64,000 nucleotides of DNA from Paenibacillaceae bacterium (GTDB taxonomy: Bacteria > Bacillota > Bacilli > Paenibacillales > NBRC-103111): positions 41,901 to 105,900 of the forward strand of contig JAQSYI010000035.1 of NCBI GenBank assembly GCA_029256185.1. Direction: 5' to 3'. Shown one piece after another: positions 26,601 to 34,373 of the stretch; position 1 is the stretch's first letter; every line of letters starts with the position of its first letter. Position numbers and translations under genes: made by a program. Below the pieces are notes generated by a model. That model searched no databases and was not told the DNA's origin. It saw only the letters and a list, made by a program, of their open reading frames with translations.

Positions 26601-27127
26601 TCGTATTGTTGATGAACAAATTCCTTCACGGACATTCCTGTTACATCCAAGAACATCTCCCATGTAAAGCTTGCATACTCTTCCCATTGTTCTATTTTTG
26701 TAGAACGACTGGAAAGAAAATGATCCGCATCACCGACAGTTCCAATCGGCTCAATGTCAGATTCGCAAGGCTCCAAATACTCCCTGCATATCCATGGCAA
26801 GTACCGCGGATGCGGTTTAAGCGTTCCCTCTTTCGTCATGAGTGCTGGTATCCATAACGGAACCATGGCCGTTGGAAGTTGAGTGGAAACCGGGCTTCCG
26901 TGTATAGTCTTGACACACAGAATAAGCGGACAAAGCAACACCTCGTATATAGCTGTCTTCTTATCTAAAAGCTTTGCTATCAGTTTATCCACCGTATCGT
27001 TTGGAATCTTTCCTTGGTTGATGTGATCGATTTGAATGAGAAATCCATTTGGCTTTCTTTTATCAAAATCAGGGTTGAGTCTGTCCGCATCTGCCAAGGA
27101 ACTTCTCCAATAATCCAGCATTCTCAT
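23696..27127 (-). CDS. SF1 helicase-PLD nuclease fusion, Mokosh type II-like
   Basis: A 1143-residue cytoplasmic protein. After about 250 N-terminal residues a superfamily 1 helicase of the DNA2/Upf1 type (COG1112) begins: Walker A GPPGTGKTT (about 277-285), Walker B IDEAG near residue 690, then motifs LTEHRRCVPE, VHTLQGDE and NVAVSRAKD. A long helical insertion lies between motifs I and II. The C-terminus is a phospholipase D-type nuclease domain with one complete HxKx4Dx6GSxN motif (His1076). Type II Mokosh antiphage proteins (MkoC) join these two modules in one polypeptide, and this is the best match I know. A single HKD motif implies a dimer. Start ATG with GGAG 11 bases upstream. No other defence gene is adjacent. 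Confidence 0.8.
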   Translation of the reverse strand: MRMLDYWRSSLADADRLNPDFDKRKPNGFLIQIDHINQGKIPNDTVDKLIAKLLDKKTAIYEVLLCPLILCVKTIHGSPVSTQLPTAMVPLWIPALMTKEGTLKPHPRYLPWICREYLEPCESDIEPIGTVGDADHFLSSRSTKIEQWEEYASFTWEMFLDVTGMSVKEFVHQQYEKSNDCYLFSNDLIIGASKSIQDLYGYIERDYPEQGSLELLDTFLKFSDIQMEQVLPEKTSEGLAARHLGQMSNQFSLSPSQRMAMHHATLLKTGDILAINGPPGTGKTTLLQSLVANAVIEHALQGAEPPIIVVSSTNNNAVTNVIESFGKTNETGDHSLTGRWVPDVYSYGAYLKSPGKKEEIASNWQIVHKGNTGGSGFFNKLENFEYIEHCSEQYLACCSKFLGYTISKLEQAVTLLHAELHGKVNRLQHIIRTEAAYRILEAQILEKYPMGIKVVIKDQEEKKQIAVNRIETNRILHKKWNQLLMGEEWWIALLLRLPVLKQIALRKKELRCRSFCVENDIPVLANEAELFQWFQAQNKLIQHEAALRDAQSAEVQQELKELRNLQQRWEDCLAELSMKEGESCRDALDRTLRYEAFKLAVHYWEGRWILETEAMLADSKYKRNNGKQGVELLWKRLAKLTPCFVSTLYMLPGFFSAYMGKTIPLYNFIDILIIDEAGQVVPEVAGASFALAKKAVIVGDTLQIPPVWKVPLSVDIGNTQSFGIAKNTDDYEKIGSCGALAAGGSVMKMAKNLSRFTEPEADGGMWLTEHRRCVPEIIEYCNELAYHGKLLPKRPSVKNYFLPHMGYAHIPGCAKKRGGSLENELEAEMIVSWIDRNKEQILEYYRSEGLTGIKDIIAIVTPFTSQKELLRSKLRKAGMEGVKAGTVHTLQGDERPIVIFSPVYDSNFSGAYFYDQGVSMLNVAVSRAKDSFLVFGDMGTFVPGTSVPSSILANYLFQSDENEIKNIDLKDYYKIKYGLPIEHLHELEHHRNMLRDCIRAANQEVHIVSPFLSSAAIKADNLDFLFDEAIQRGVRIHIYTDETLNYFHNKLRASYLKAKEILDKPGINLVLTNRVHSKAMWVDSNVLIEGSFNWLSAVRQPDNRWCRFETSLVYRGAEVIDMIAILKEDLESRRVNGLSETIS

Positions 27128-27314
27128 TTCTTAACCATCTCCAGAATTTGACTAAGTTAATATGTTCATTCGACAGCTAGTTACAAATACCTCCCAAATC
27201 ATCATGAAACATACAAAATGGAGCCGTGCTACGATAGGAACTGAGCTTGCAGAGTGATCTATATAAACATGGTTAACAGTAAAAAATATGTTGCCTAGTT
27301 TTAGCAAAAAAAAA

Positions 27315-27338
27315 GCATTAACCATTGGTGGTTAGTGC
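27315..27338 (-). terminator. Orphan terminator upstream of the helicase gene
   Basis: GCATTAACCA (27315-27324) pairs with TGGTTAGTGC (27329-27338) with one mismatch and is followed on the minus strand by nine Ts. No gene ends just before it, so it may be left from a deleted gene. Confidence 0.55.
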
Positions 27339-27448
27339 CCATTTATGTTTTATGGAAGGTACCCGCTGCAAACCCTCTGAGCTGGAGATATTTTATCACT
27401 TAACCGTTACCCGTTAGTAAAAGAAACATTTTAGCTTATGCTAGGACG

Positions 27449-27601
27449 TGTCTGAAAACTCGCTTGAGGGCATCTTTCACCGCCTTTTCGCCCCTGGCTG
27501 CGTTGCTTTCGCTTGGCCCGGGGTCCCGGTATGCCTGCACAAAAGCGCCTTGCCAGAAACGAACATTCAGTTAAATCTGCTCCCGTCGGAGTTTTCAGAC
27601 A
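27449..27601. mobile_element. MITE-like element
   Basis: A 153-base non-coding segment bounded by 13-bp perfect terminal inverted repeats TGTCTGAAAACTC (27449-27461) and GAGTTTTCAGACA (27589-27601). The GC-rich interior has no reading frame of note. It lies in the 630-base gap before the helicase gene. No target-site duplication is evident. Confidence 0.6.
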
Positions 27602-27675
27602 TGCCTTAATTTAGGATACCGCGGTCAAACTCTAGGGAGTCTAGAAGAGGAAGTAATTGTCATTCAATATGAATA

Positions 27676-27727
27676 GAATAACAAGAGGAGAATACGGGAT
27701 GATTCCCCGGTTCTCCTCTTGTTATTC
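27676..27727 (-). terminator. Long hairpin terminator after the aldo/keto reductase gene
   Basis: A 17-bp perfect stem (27676-27692 with 27711-27727) 30 bases past the stop codon. No T-run follows, but stem strength and position fit transcript termination. Confidence 0.7.
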
Positions 27728-27756
27728 CGGCAGCAGGAGAGCATGGCCCAAATCCC

Positions 27757-28599
27757 TTAGAATTCTTCGTGTGTCCGGGGGTCCTGCCCCCACAGCCGTC
27801 CGCCTCCGCTGCTGAAGCCAGAGATTACTTGCATTTCCTCTTCGGACAGCTCGAAATCGAATATATTCAAATTCTCCGTCTGATGCTGAAGAGAAGCGGC
27901 CTTGGGGATCGGAACGGCCCCCAGTTGAATATGCCACCGCAAAACCGCTTGTGAAGGCGTCTTGCCGTGGGCCGCAGCAATTTTTACAATCGCTTCATCC
28001 TCCAGTATACGGTGGCCGCGGCCCAGAGGACTCCAAGATTCCGTCGTGATCCCCAGTTCAGCGTCCTTCGCAAGCTGATGGGTCTGACTAAAGAAGGGGT
28101 GGAGCTCCACCTGATTTATACTTGGTGTGACGCCGGTCTCCCGGACTAACCGTTCGTTATACTCCGGCAGGAAATTGCATACTCCAATGGAACGGATATA
28201 ACCCCGCTTCTTCGCCTCTATCATGGCCTGCCAGGCTTCCACATATAAATCCACCTTAGGATTGGGCCAATGGATCAGATACAAATCATAATAATCCAAA
28301 CCGGCCCGGTATAATGACTCCTCAATCGTTACAATAGCCTCCTGATAGGAATGCCGGCGCCCCGGCAGCTTGGAACAGATCAGAAGGTCCTCCCGCGGCA
28401 CAGAACAGTGCCGGACCGCCTGACCAACGGCTCCCTCATTCTCATAGTTGAACGCGGTGTCAATCAGACGGTAGCCCGCATCAATCGCACCTGCAATCGC
28501 CTTTGCTCCGGCTGCTCCCTTTAGGCCATAGGTGCCCAATCCAATAGCTGGAACTTTCAGACCGTCATTCAATACCTTCTCCGAAATAATCGGGTTCAT
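27757..28599 (-). CDS. Aldo/keto reductase
   Basis: A 280-residue NADPH-dependent reductase of the AKR superfamily (YvgN/YtbE-like). The catalytic tetrad is visible: Asp47 and Tyr52 in DTAFNYENE, Lys77 in ICSKLPG, His110 in LYLIHWPNP. The NADP site near the end is VPIPKAASLQHQTENLNIFD. Such enzymes reduce aldehydes such as methylglyoxal. ATG with GAGGAGG-like signal upstream. It is monocistronic, with its own terminator, on the same strand as the old yellow enzyme gene 80 bases before. Confidence 0.9.
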   Translation of the reverse strand: MNPIISEKVLNDGLKVPAIGLGTYGLKGAAGAKAIAGAIDAGYRLIDTAFNYENEGAVGQAVRHCSVPREDLLICSKLPGRRHSYQEAIVTIEESLYRAGLDYYDLYLIHWPNPKVDLYVEAWQAMIEAKKRGYIRSIGVCNFLPEYNERLVRETGVTPSINQVELHPFFSQTHQLAKDAELGITTESWSPLGRGHRILEDEAIVKIAAAHGKTPSQAVLRWHIQLGAVPIPKAASLQHQTENLNIFDFELSEEEMQVISGFSSGGGRLWGQDPRTHEEF

Positions 28600-28681
28600 A
28601 TCAAGAGCCTCCTCTGTAATTTGATCCTAAGGTAGCACTTCTCACAGAGTTAGTCAAAGATGAACAGGAGCCAATTCTCCA

Positions 28682-29770
28682 TCATCCAACATTGCGCTCC
28701 ACAAAAATACACCGCGTCCCGTCATTTCTAAAGCACTTGTTGCACGAAGCACACTTCGAACGGGCCAGATCGCCTTGCTGCCAGCGGTTAATCAGATCGG
28801 TCTCGCGGATCAGCGGGCGGCTCAAGGCGAGGTATTCAATGGCCGTCTGATTCACGATGTCCGTGAGCGAAGCGAATTCCCGGTGCCCCCCTACCGCGAT
28901 AATCGGCACCTGAACCGCTTCGGCAATCGCCGCGGCATGGGATTGGAAGTATGATTCCTGCATCCGGTTACGGGCCGGGCCTTCGTTGGGGCGGGAGGAG
29001 CTGCTGCCGCCGCTGACTTCGATGGCGTCGATGCCCAGCTCCGCCAGCCATTCGCACACCTCCACACATTCTGCTGCGGTTAATCCCTGCTCCATAAAGT
29101 CTTCACTGTTGATCTTGACCAATACCGGATAGTCAGCACCCACCTTCTCCCGGATGGCTTGATAGGTTTCTGTGATCATTCTGGCCCGGTTCTCCAGGCT
29201 CCCGCCATAAGCGTCCGTCCTGCGGTTATAATACGGCGTCAGGAATTTGCTTAGCAAATATCCGTGGGCCACATGCATCTGGACGCCGTCAAAGCCGGCT
29301 TTCTTGGCCCGCATAGCTCCCTCGGCAAAAGCCTGCTGCACAAACCCGATATCCTCCACGGTCATTTCCTTAGGTGTGTTCTTATACGCCGCATCCTCGA
29401 CGGCACTGGGTCCCCAGATAACTTTACCGCCGTTCTCCGGATGTCTGGTTTGGGTGCCCACACTAACCAATTGCACGATGATATTGGCCTCATAACGGTG
29501 AACGGCATCCGTCAGCGGCTTGTAGTCCTCGATAAAGGAATCGTCGTAGATCCCCATCTGCCCCGGATAAGGCTGTTCCCGGTGGGATACATAAGTAAGC
29601 CCGGTAATGATGGTGCCCACGCCGCCTTTTGCCAACCCCTCATAGATTTGCATCAATTCCGGTGTCACATGCCCCCGTCCGTCGGCGAATCCGTCGTTCG
29701 TAGCGGAACGGACAAACCGGTTTTTCAGCTTCAGGCCGGCGAATTGGGTTTGATCGAATAAAGTTCTCAT
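28682..29770 (-). CDS. NADH:flavin oxidoreductase, old yellow enzyme family
   Basis: A 362-residue FMN enzyme of the OYE family with the core motif HVAHGYLLSKFLTPYYNRRT and DAYGGSLENR. Members reduce activated alkenes and quinones. The C-terminus has four cysteines (KCASCNKCFRN, then RCIF), a short remnant of, or analogue to, the iron-sulphur site of the larger 2,4-dienoyl-CoA reductase-type enzymes, which is notable in a protein of only 362 residues. A MarR-type palindrome at 29801-29816 lies about 30 bases before its start, so the upstream MarR gene probably represses it. Confidence 0.88.
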   Translation of the reverse strand: MRTLFDQTQFAGLKLKNRFVRSATNDGFADGRGHVTPELMQIYEGLAKGGVGTIITGLTYVSHREQPYPGQMGIYDDSFIEDYKPLTDAVHRYEANIIVQLVSVGTQTRHPENGGKVIWGPSAVEDAAYKNTPKEMTVEDIGFVQQAFAEGAMRAKKAGFDGVQMHVAHGYLLSKFLTPYYNRRTDAYGGSLENRARMITETYQAIREKVGADYPVLVKINSEDFMEQGLTAAECVEVCEWLAELGIDAIEVSGGSSSSRPNEGPARNRMQESYFQSHAAAIAEAVQVPIIAVGGHREFASLTDIVNQTAIEYLALSRPLIRETDLINRWQQGDLARSKCASCNKCFRNDGTRCIFVERNVG

Positions 29771-29800
29771 GGATTTCTGCTCCCTTCCATTCGGAAAAAT

Positions 29801-29816
29801 ATATGTATATACATGT
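29801..29816 (-). promoter_or_regulatory. MarR operator before the OYE gene
   Basis: ATATGTATATACATGT, near-palindromic, recurs in inverted form with one change at 30300-30315 before the MarR gene. Confidence 0.65.
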
Positions 29817-29840
29817 AAAAATCATAAAAAATGTGGAGGC

Positions 29841-30272
29841 TTACTCCACCAACCGCTCCACATCGCTAAGCAATGCCATCAGTTCATCGTACCGTTCCCC
29901 GCCCAGACCCTGAGTAATCCTGGCATGGGCTTCCCTCCATAATGGCGCGGCTTCGGCAAGCTTCTGCGCACCGGCCGCAGAGATGGTAATGTACTTCTTG
30001 CGGGCGTCATTCTCACAATTGGTAATCGAGACATAGCCCAGCTTCTTGAGATTATCGACATTACGGGTCACTGTAGTCTGGTCCATCAGCAGCCGCTCGC
30101 CAAGCTCGCCAAACGTAATCGTGCCCCTCCCGGAAATCTGGCTGAGCAGCGAAAGTTGGGTACAGCGCAGTCCCGCCGGACGAAGCATCCGGTCGTAGAA
30201 TTGGGTAATGGAACGTGTTGTTTTGCGCAAGCTGGTACAGGCGCAGTTCGTTTCAACCAGCAAATCCGACAT
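29841..30272 (-). CDS. MarR-family regulator
   Basis: A 143-residue winged-helix protein. Features are LRCTQLSLLSQISGRGTITF, the recognition helix LLMDQTTVTRNVDNLKKLGY and the wing NDARKKYITISAAGAQ. A Cys pair near the start (TNCACTS) could sense oxidants or quinones, as in some MarR/DUF24 proteins. ATG at 30272 is chosen; GTG two codons earlier is nearer to AAGGGG. It lies directly upstream of the OYE gene and both have the same palindrome in front, which argues for autoregulation and co-control. Confidence 0.88.
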   Translation of the reverse strand: MSDLLVETNCACTSLRKTTRSITQFYDRMLRPAGLRCTQLSLLSQISGRGTITFGELGERLLMDQTTVTRNVDNLKKLGYVSITNCENDARKKYITISAAGAQKLAEAAPLWREAHARITQGLGGERYDELMALLSDVERLVE

Positions 30273-30299
30273 GGACACTGCAACCCCTTTTTCGATTAT

Positions 30300-30315
30300 A
30301 CATGTATATGCATAT
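30300..30315 (-). promoter_or_regulatory. MarR operator before the marR gene
   Basis: ACATGTATATGCATAT, the inverted partner (one mismatch) of the site at 29801-29816, about 30 bases before the start codon. Confidence 0.65.
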
Positions 30316-30383
30316 AGTAGGGCCCTGCGCATGAAATGTCAATCAGGTATTTTCTGCCGGTTAGTGATTGCAACCAATAATCT

Positions 30384-31175
30384 TCAAAGCATCAAGAAAT
30401 CCGATATATCCCGCGAATCAAATTCCCTTAGCTTGATGAGCTGCTTCTTTCCTCTATTTCCTTTTGTAATCTCAACTTCTCCTTGTTCATTTGTTTTCTT
30501 CTTAATAAAATCACCAGTAAGCAGGTTATAGTCATCCTCACTATTGCCCATGCCAATTGCATCACTAATCAAATAATTCGTTCCCGTTGTAGCTCCGATC
30601 AGGTACCAGTCGTTATCCTGGAATCTGAATCTGTATTTGTGATACCACCTGACATTACTGCCTCCGTAATCACTTACTACCACAGATCCCCTATCTATTT
30701 CCATGCTGTCAAATGGATCACCAAAGACTCCACCCTCACTCTCGGATAGAATGACATGTTCTGCAAGGATTGAGAGTAAATATGTCTGTTCCTTGGTACC
30801 GAATGCAATTAATAAGGAGCGGGAGGCTTCAATGCTGTCCTCTGTCTTCTCGATAATGATTGCCATATCCGGAATCCCATCTTTATTCAAATCGCCTTCC
30901 GCTTTTACAGGCGCGTGGCTCTCCAATATGTGCCATCCCGCTGGAATTAATGAAGCCGCATCGGCAACACCATTGGCATTTAAGCTGCTTTCATCATTTT
31001 TAGGATCGGATTCGATACGATCCAATTTATGAGGTGTTGGAGCGGCACCCTCAGTCTGCGTTGGAACTAATTCCGGTTCTGAAGATCCAGTTATACTCGG
31101 GATGGCCTCATTTTGACCATTCCAACAGGCCGTTAACAATCCTAAGAGCGCCAAACATACGAGTATCTTTTTCAA
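30384..31175 (-). CDS. Lipoprotein with EF-hand-like calcium loop
   Basis: A 263-residue exported lipoprotein with lipobox LLTAC near residue 17. A Thr/Pro-rich spacer follows, then a domain with DLNKDGIPDMAI (about 96-107), a calcium loop as in FG-GAP/VCBS-type repeats. TTG at 31175 with GTGGGGTGA upstream gives a normal lipoprotein signal; the longer frame to 31232 does not. Role unknown. A shrunken relative is found at 46379-46609: they share 37 bases with 2 differences (30508-30544 and 46410-46446). Confidence 0.7.
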   Translation of the reverse strand: MKKILVCLALLGLLTACWNGQNEAIPSITGSSEPELVPTQTEGAAPTPHKLDRIESDPKNDESSLNANGVADAASLIPAGWHILESHAPVKAEGDLNKDGIPDMAIIIEKTEDSIEASRSLLIAFGTKEQTYLLSILAEHVILSESEGGVFGDPFDSMEIDRGSVVVSDYGGSNVRWYHKYRFRFQDNDWYLIGATTGTNYLISDAIGMGNSEDDYNLLTGDFIKKKTNEQGEVEITKGNRGKKQLIKLREFDSRDISDFLML

Positions 31176-31329
31176 CGTTGATTTCACCCCACAATATGCA
31201 TTTCCAGTCTCTGAAGATTTGCGCATTCCCACATATAGATTCTATATCCATCCTCTGATATCCTTTGTATATTAAAGACTGGACGCCAACCATTTGTAAA
31301 CGTAATATTTATACAATAAGGAGGATGTC

Positions 31330-31986
31330 ATGAAATATACAACATACATTTTTGATTTTGATTTTACATTAGCTGATGCCACGCCGGGTATAGTAAATTG
31401 CGTTAATTTCGCTTTAAATAGCTTAAACATTGAAAGTAAGCAAACAGATGATATCAGGAAAACGGTTGGAATGACTTTGAAAGAAACCTTCACTGTTCTT
31501 ACCGGCATATCAGATGAAGGATTATCAAGTCAATTTGTGGCCTTATTCAAAGAAATGGCAGACAAAATCATGACGAAGCATACCACGCTTTTTGATGACA
31601 CAATTGGGTCATTAGAGCAATTAAAAACAAAGGGCTTTAAAACTGCGATTGTCACAAGCAAATTCCACTATAGAATTGATGAAGTACTGAAAAAATACGA
31701 TATTGCGGAGCTAATTGACTGTATCGTAGGTTTTGAAGACGTTGACTGTGCTAAGCCATCCCCGAATGGGTTGTTGAAAGCAATCCATTGCCTGTCTGAA
31801 GATAGAAATAATGTTCTATATGTTGGTGATAGTCTAATTGATGCCAATACAGCCGCCAATGCGTCAGTCGACTTTGCAGCCGTTACAACCGGTACAACAA
31901 CCAGCTTGGATTTCAATACATTACCACACATCATGATTGCGAAAAGCTTATCACAGCTCTTTGATTATATGAACTCTGCAAAATAG
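31330..31986 (+). CDS. HAD-superfamily phosphatase
   Basis: A 218-residue phosphatase, subfamily IA. The nucleophile motif is FDFDFTLAD (DxDxT), motif II is IVTSK, motif III Lys lies in CAKPSPNG and motif IV is YVGDSLIDANTA. It resembles phosphoglycolate phosphatase and pyrophosphatase PpaX; the substrate is uncertain. ATG has AAGGAGG at ideal distance. It is one of three plus-strand genes and stands alone. A transposase remnant begins right after its stop. Confidence 0.88.
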   Translation: MKYTTYIFDFDFTLADATPGIVNCVNFALNSLNIESKQTDDIRKTVGMTLKETFTVLTGISDEGLSSQFVALFKEMADKIMTKHTTLFDDTIGSLEQLKTKGFKTAIVTSKFHYRIDEVLKKYDIAELIDCIVGFEDVDCAKPSPNGLLKAIHCLSEDRNNVLYVGDSLIDANTAANASVDFAAVTTGTTTSLDFNTLPHIMIAKSLSQLFDYMNSAK

Positions 31987-31987
31987 G

Positions 31988-32179
31988 CATTTCCGGCAAT
32001 TGGATAGGATTCTACATGAGAACCCCCCAGACAAACCGACCAAATGGATGTATGAAAATACCGAGTGCGAGGGATGTCCCTTTGCGAAGGAGTGCGTGAA
32101 AAGCAAAAACGGGAGATGTCTGCCCAAAAAAGGGAAACCGTTGCGTAAGAGCAAGGAAAGAGGAAGCAGGATGCCGTGA
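31988..32179 (+). pseudogene. IS1182-like transposase, C-terminal remnant
   Basis: A 63-codon open stretch without start codon reads HFRQLDRILHENPPD and then MYENTECEGCPFAKECVKSK, ending in TGA at 32177. The CxxC...C segment after a YEN motif is typical of the C-terminal part of IS1182-family transposases. Everything upstream is missing, cut at the stop codon of the HAD gene. Confidence 0.65.
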
Positions 32180-32195
32180 AGGGCATCCCACTCCC

Positions 32196-34373
32196 TCAAG
32201 AAGAGTCAGCGCTATCCATTATTCGGGAAATAACCGCCTTTGAAGGCAAGGGATAGCCTTGTACTAATGTTTCGTCGGTCAGCCTCCGAGATTCCTTCTT
32301 GCCGCTTAGCTGATCGGACTGAATCCGGAGCAGGCCGGGAACAACCGGCGTTTGCAGGAGATTCTCCTGCGGCGTGGGCTCGGTGGCAACAAAGTCGGGT
32401 TCATTCTCCCGGACTGTCAGTGTGTAGCTGCCAGTCAGATCCGAATAGACCGCCGAGATCACAGTCGCGCCTCCGGAGAGCGCATGAATGCTCCCATCGG
32501 CGGCAATCGCAGCCACCGCCTGATTGCTGCTGCTGTAAACGACGCCTCTGTCAAGAACGATGTCGCGGCCATCGCTATACACCAATCTGGTTACAGTAGC
32601 TCCGCTGTCGCCGGCATAAAGCGAGGCCGGGCCTTCCAATGTGATATGAGTGCCGATGGGAGGCAGTTCAATCCTCTCACTGACGGGGTAGCGCACGGTG
32701 TGCAACCGGCTATCCACCAATGCAACCGACTTCAAGTGCAGGTCGGCGGTCTGCATCGGCCTTACGCGCAGCTTGGCCATAGGCACGCTTCCCTGAAGAG
32801 GCGCTGTGCGGCCAACAAGTGTTCCGGCAAAGTAAACATCCTCTGCAACGGTCGTTGGGCTTGTATAATAACCCGGAATAAGCGATTCCGCGGCCTCCAA
32901 TTGCACCTTCGCCGGATCATAACCCAACTGAACCTCATAGGCGTACAAATCCCCAATATGATTTCCCGCCACTACAACCTCCCAGCTTCCGCCATTCTTC
33001 ACCGCATGGAGGGTAAATTCAGGCGCAAGCGCAATGGTCTTGCGTCCTGCCGCAGCTGCTGCCCCGGATGCCGGCTCGGCGCGGACCTCCACCAACGAGG
33101 ATAAGGCCTCTCCCGTTACCGTCAAAATCCCTGAATCGGGATGAATCGATACGCCGGGATGGGAGGAGTCCACCGACCACCGAAGCGCCTGCCACGGCAT
33201 AACCTGGTTGTATTGATCCCATACGGTGGCTTGATAGGGGATGGAGCCCCCTTCGCCGGTAATGGTTATGGTGTCGGGTCCATCGATGTGGATACTGGCG
33301 GCCAAAGGAGTGGTATCCTCCTCCAGCCTTACCGCATCGAACCAGGCATTGCCCATCCCTTGGACATTCAGGCCGATCCGTACCGACTGTGCTTCCTTAG
33401 GCGCAATGACCTTGCCCGCCAGCTCCGACCAATCGGGGGCACCGGGAAGGCCCTCGTACACAGCGGAGGCCACGGTTTGCGAGAGGACGCCCCCGTCCGC
33501 CTGCCGGAATTGTACACTAAGATAGGGTAGGGGAGCCGGTAAAGTGGTCTTGACTGCGGACCGGATATTGTAGACCATTCCCCCGGCAATGGGAATCTCG
33601 ACGGACAGCCATGTGCTCACCGAGTCTCCGGAAGCCCCCGCAGCCTTTAACGATTGGCCGCCCGCCAGCGTCTGGGTTTTGTCGATGCCGCCGGCCTTGC
33701 GAATTGCGAGGTCATCAAACCAGACAATCTCATTCGTAGCCCCGGCCACCGAGTTGATTCGGACGCGCAGGTAAGTGATGTAGGTCTCGTTCGGAGCCGC
33801 CGTATACTCCATTTCGATCTTCTGCCAATCATGCGTTCCTTTGTTCGCCACCAGTGAGGCAGAATTGGTCGCAGGATTATTGTCCAGTTTGACCCAATTG
33901 CCTGCCTGATCCTTCGTGCCGAAGTGAATGAAAACTTTGCTGCTGGGGCTCGATACATTCTGTGTTTTGACAAAGCCGCTGATGACATACGTCGCTCCGG
34001 GCTCGATGGGAATATCCCGGTGCCGAAACGAGGTCCATGTTACGCCTCCCGTAATTTTGGCCGAAGCCGTACCCGTTCTTGACACGGTTGTATCAATAAT
34101 ACCATTGCGGTTATTCCCATCAGTAGACCAATCGGTTGTTCCCTCCTCGAAGCCCGGATTGGTCAACATGTTGTTCATATCGGCATTCTCCCAGCTATCG
34201 GGAATGCCGTCCAGATCCGCATCGGCTTCAAAGCTCCAGTTGGGCACAGGTATCTCATAGTTGCCATAGTTGCCATACGTGACGCCGTTGGCGAACATAA
34301 CACTTGAAACCAATATGGATAATAATGCGCACAGCCACAGCCTTCGACCCGAGAGAATACGAGCGGTTATCAT
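32196..34373 (-). CDS. Secreted protein with CBM-like, Ig-like and cohesin-like domains
   Basis: A 725-residue exported protein. Signal peptide about 1-28; a short DxDxDG loop (DADLDGIPDSWEN); a CBM4/9-like jelly-roll (TNPGFEEGTTDWSTDG to NEIVWFDDLAIRK); a second similar one ending AWFDAVRLEED; a Big2/Ig-like segment; a cohesin-like domain (about 450-560; marked by WEVVVAGNHIGDLYAYEVQL and LGYDPAKVQLEA); and a second Big2-like domain near the end. No catalytic module is seen. ATG at 34373 overlaps the stop of the preceding dockerin gene (ATGA), so both are made together. The cohesin suggests it holds the dockerin enzyme; this pairing is inference. Confidence 0.75.
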   Translation of the reverse strand: MITARILSGRRLWLCALLSILVSSVMFANGVTYGNYGNYEIPVPNWSFEADADLDGIPDSWENADMNNMLTNPGFEEGTTDWSTDGNNRNGIIDTTVSRTGTASAKITGGVTWTSFRHRDIPIEPGATYVISGFVKTQNVSSPSSKVFIHFGTKDQAGNWVKLDNNPATNSASLVANKGTHDWQKIEMEYTAAPNETYITYLRVRINSVAGATNEIVWFDDLAIRKAGGIDKTQTLAGGQSLKAAGASGDSVSTWLSVEIPIAGGMVYNIRSAVKTTLPAPLPYLSVQFRQADGGVLSQTVASAVYEGLPGAPDWSELAGKVIAPKEAQSVRIGLNVQGMGNAWFDAVRLEEDTTPLAASIHIDGPDTITITGEGGSIPYQATVWDQYNQVMPWQALRWSVDSSHPGVSIHPDSGILTVTGEALSSLVEVRAEPASGAAAAAGRKTIALAPEFTLHAVKNGGSWEVVVAGNHIGDLYAYEVQLGYDPAKVQLEAAESLIPGYYTSPTTVAEDVYFAGTLVGRTAPLQGSVPMAKLRVRPMQTADLHLKSVALVDSRLHTVRYPVSERIELPPIGTHITLEGPASLYAGDSGATVTRLVYSDGRDIVLDRGVVYSSSNQAVAAIAADGSIHALSGGATVISAVYSDLTGSYTLTVRENEPDFVATEPTPQENLLQTPVVPGLLRIQSDQLSGKKESRRLTDETLVQGYPLPSKAVISRIMDSADSS

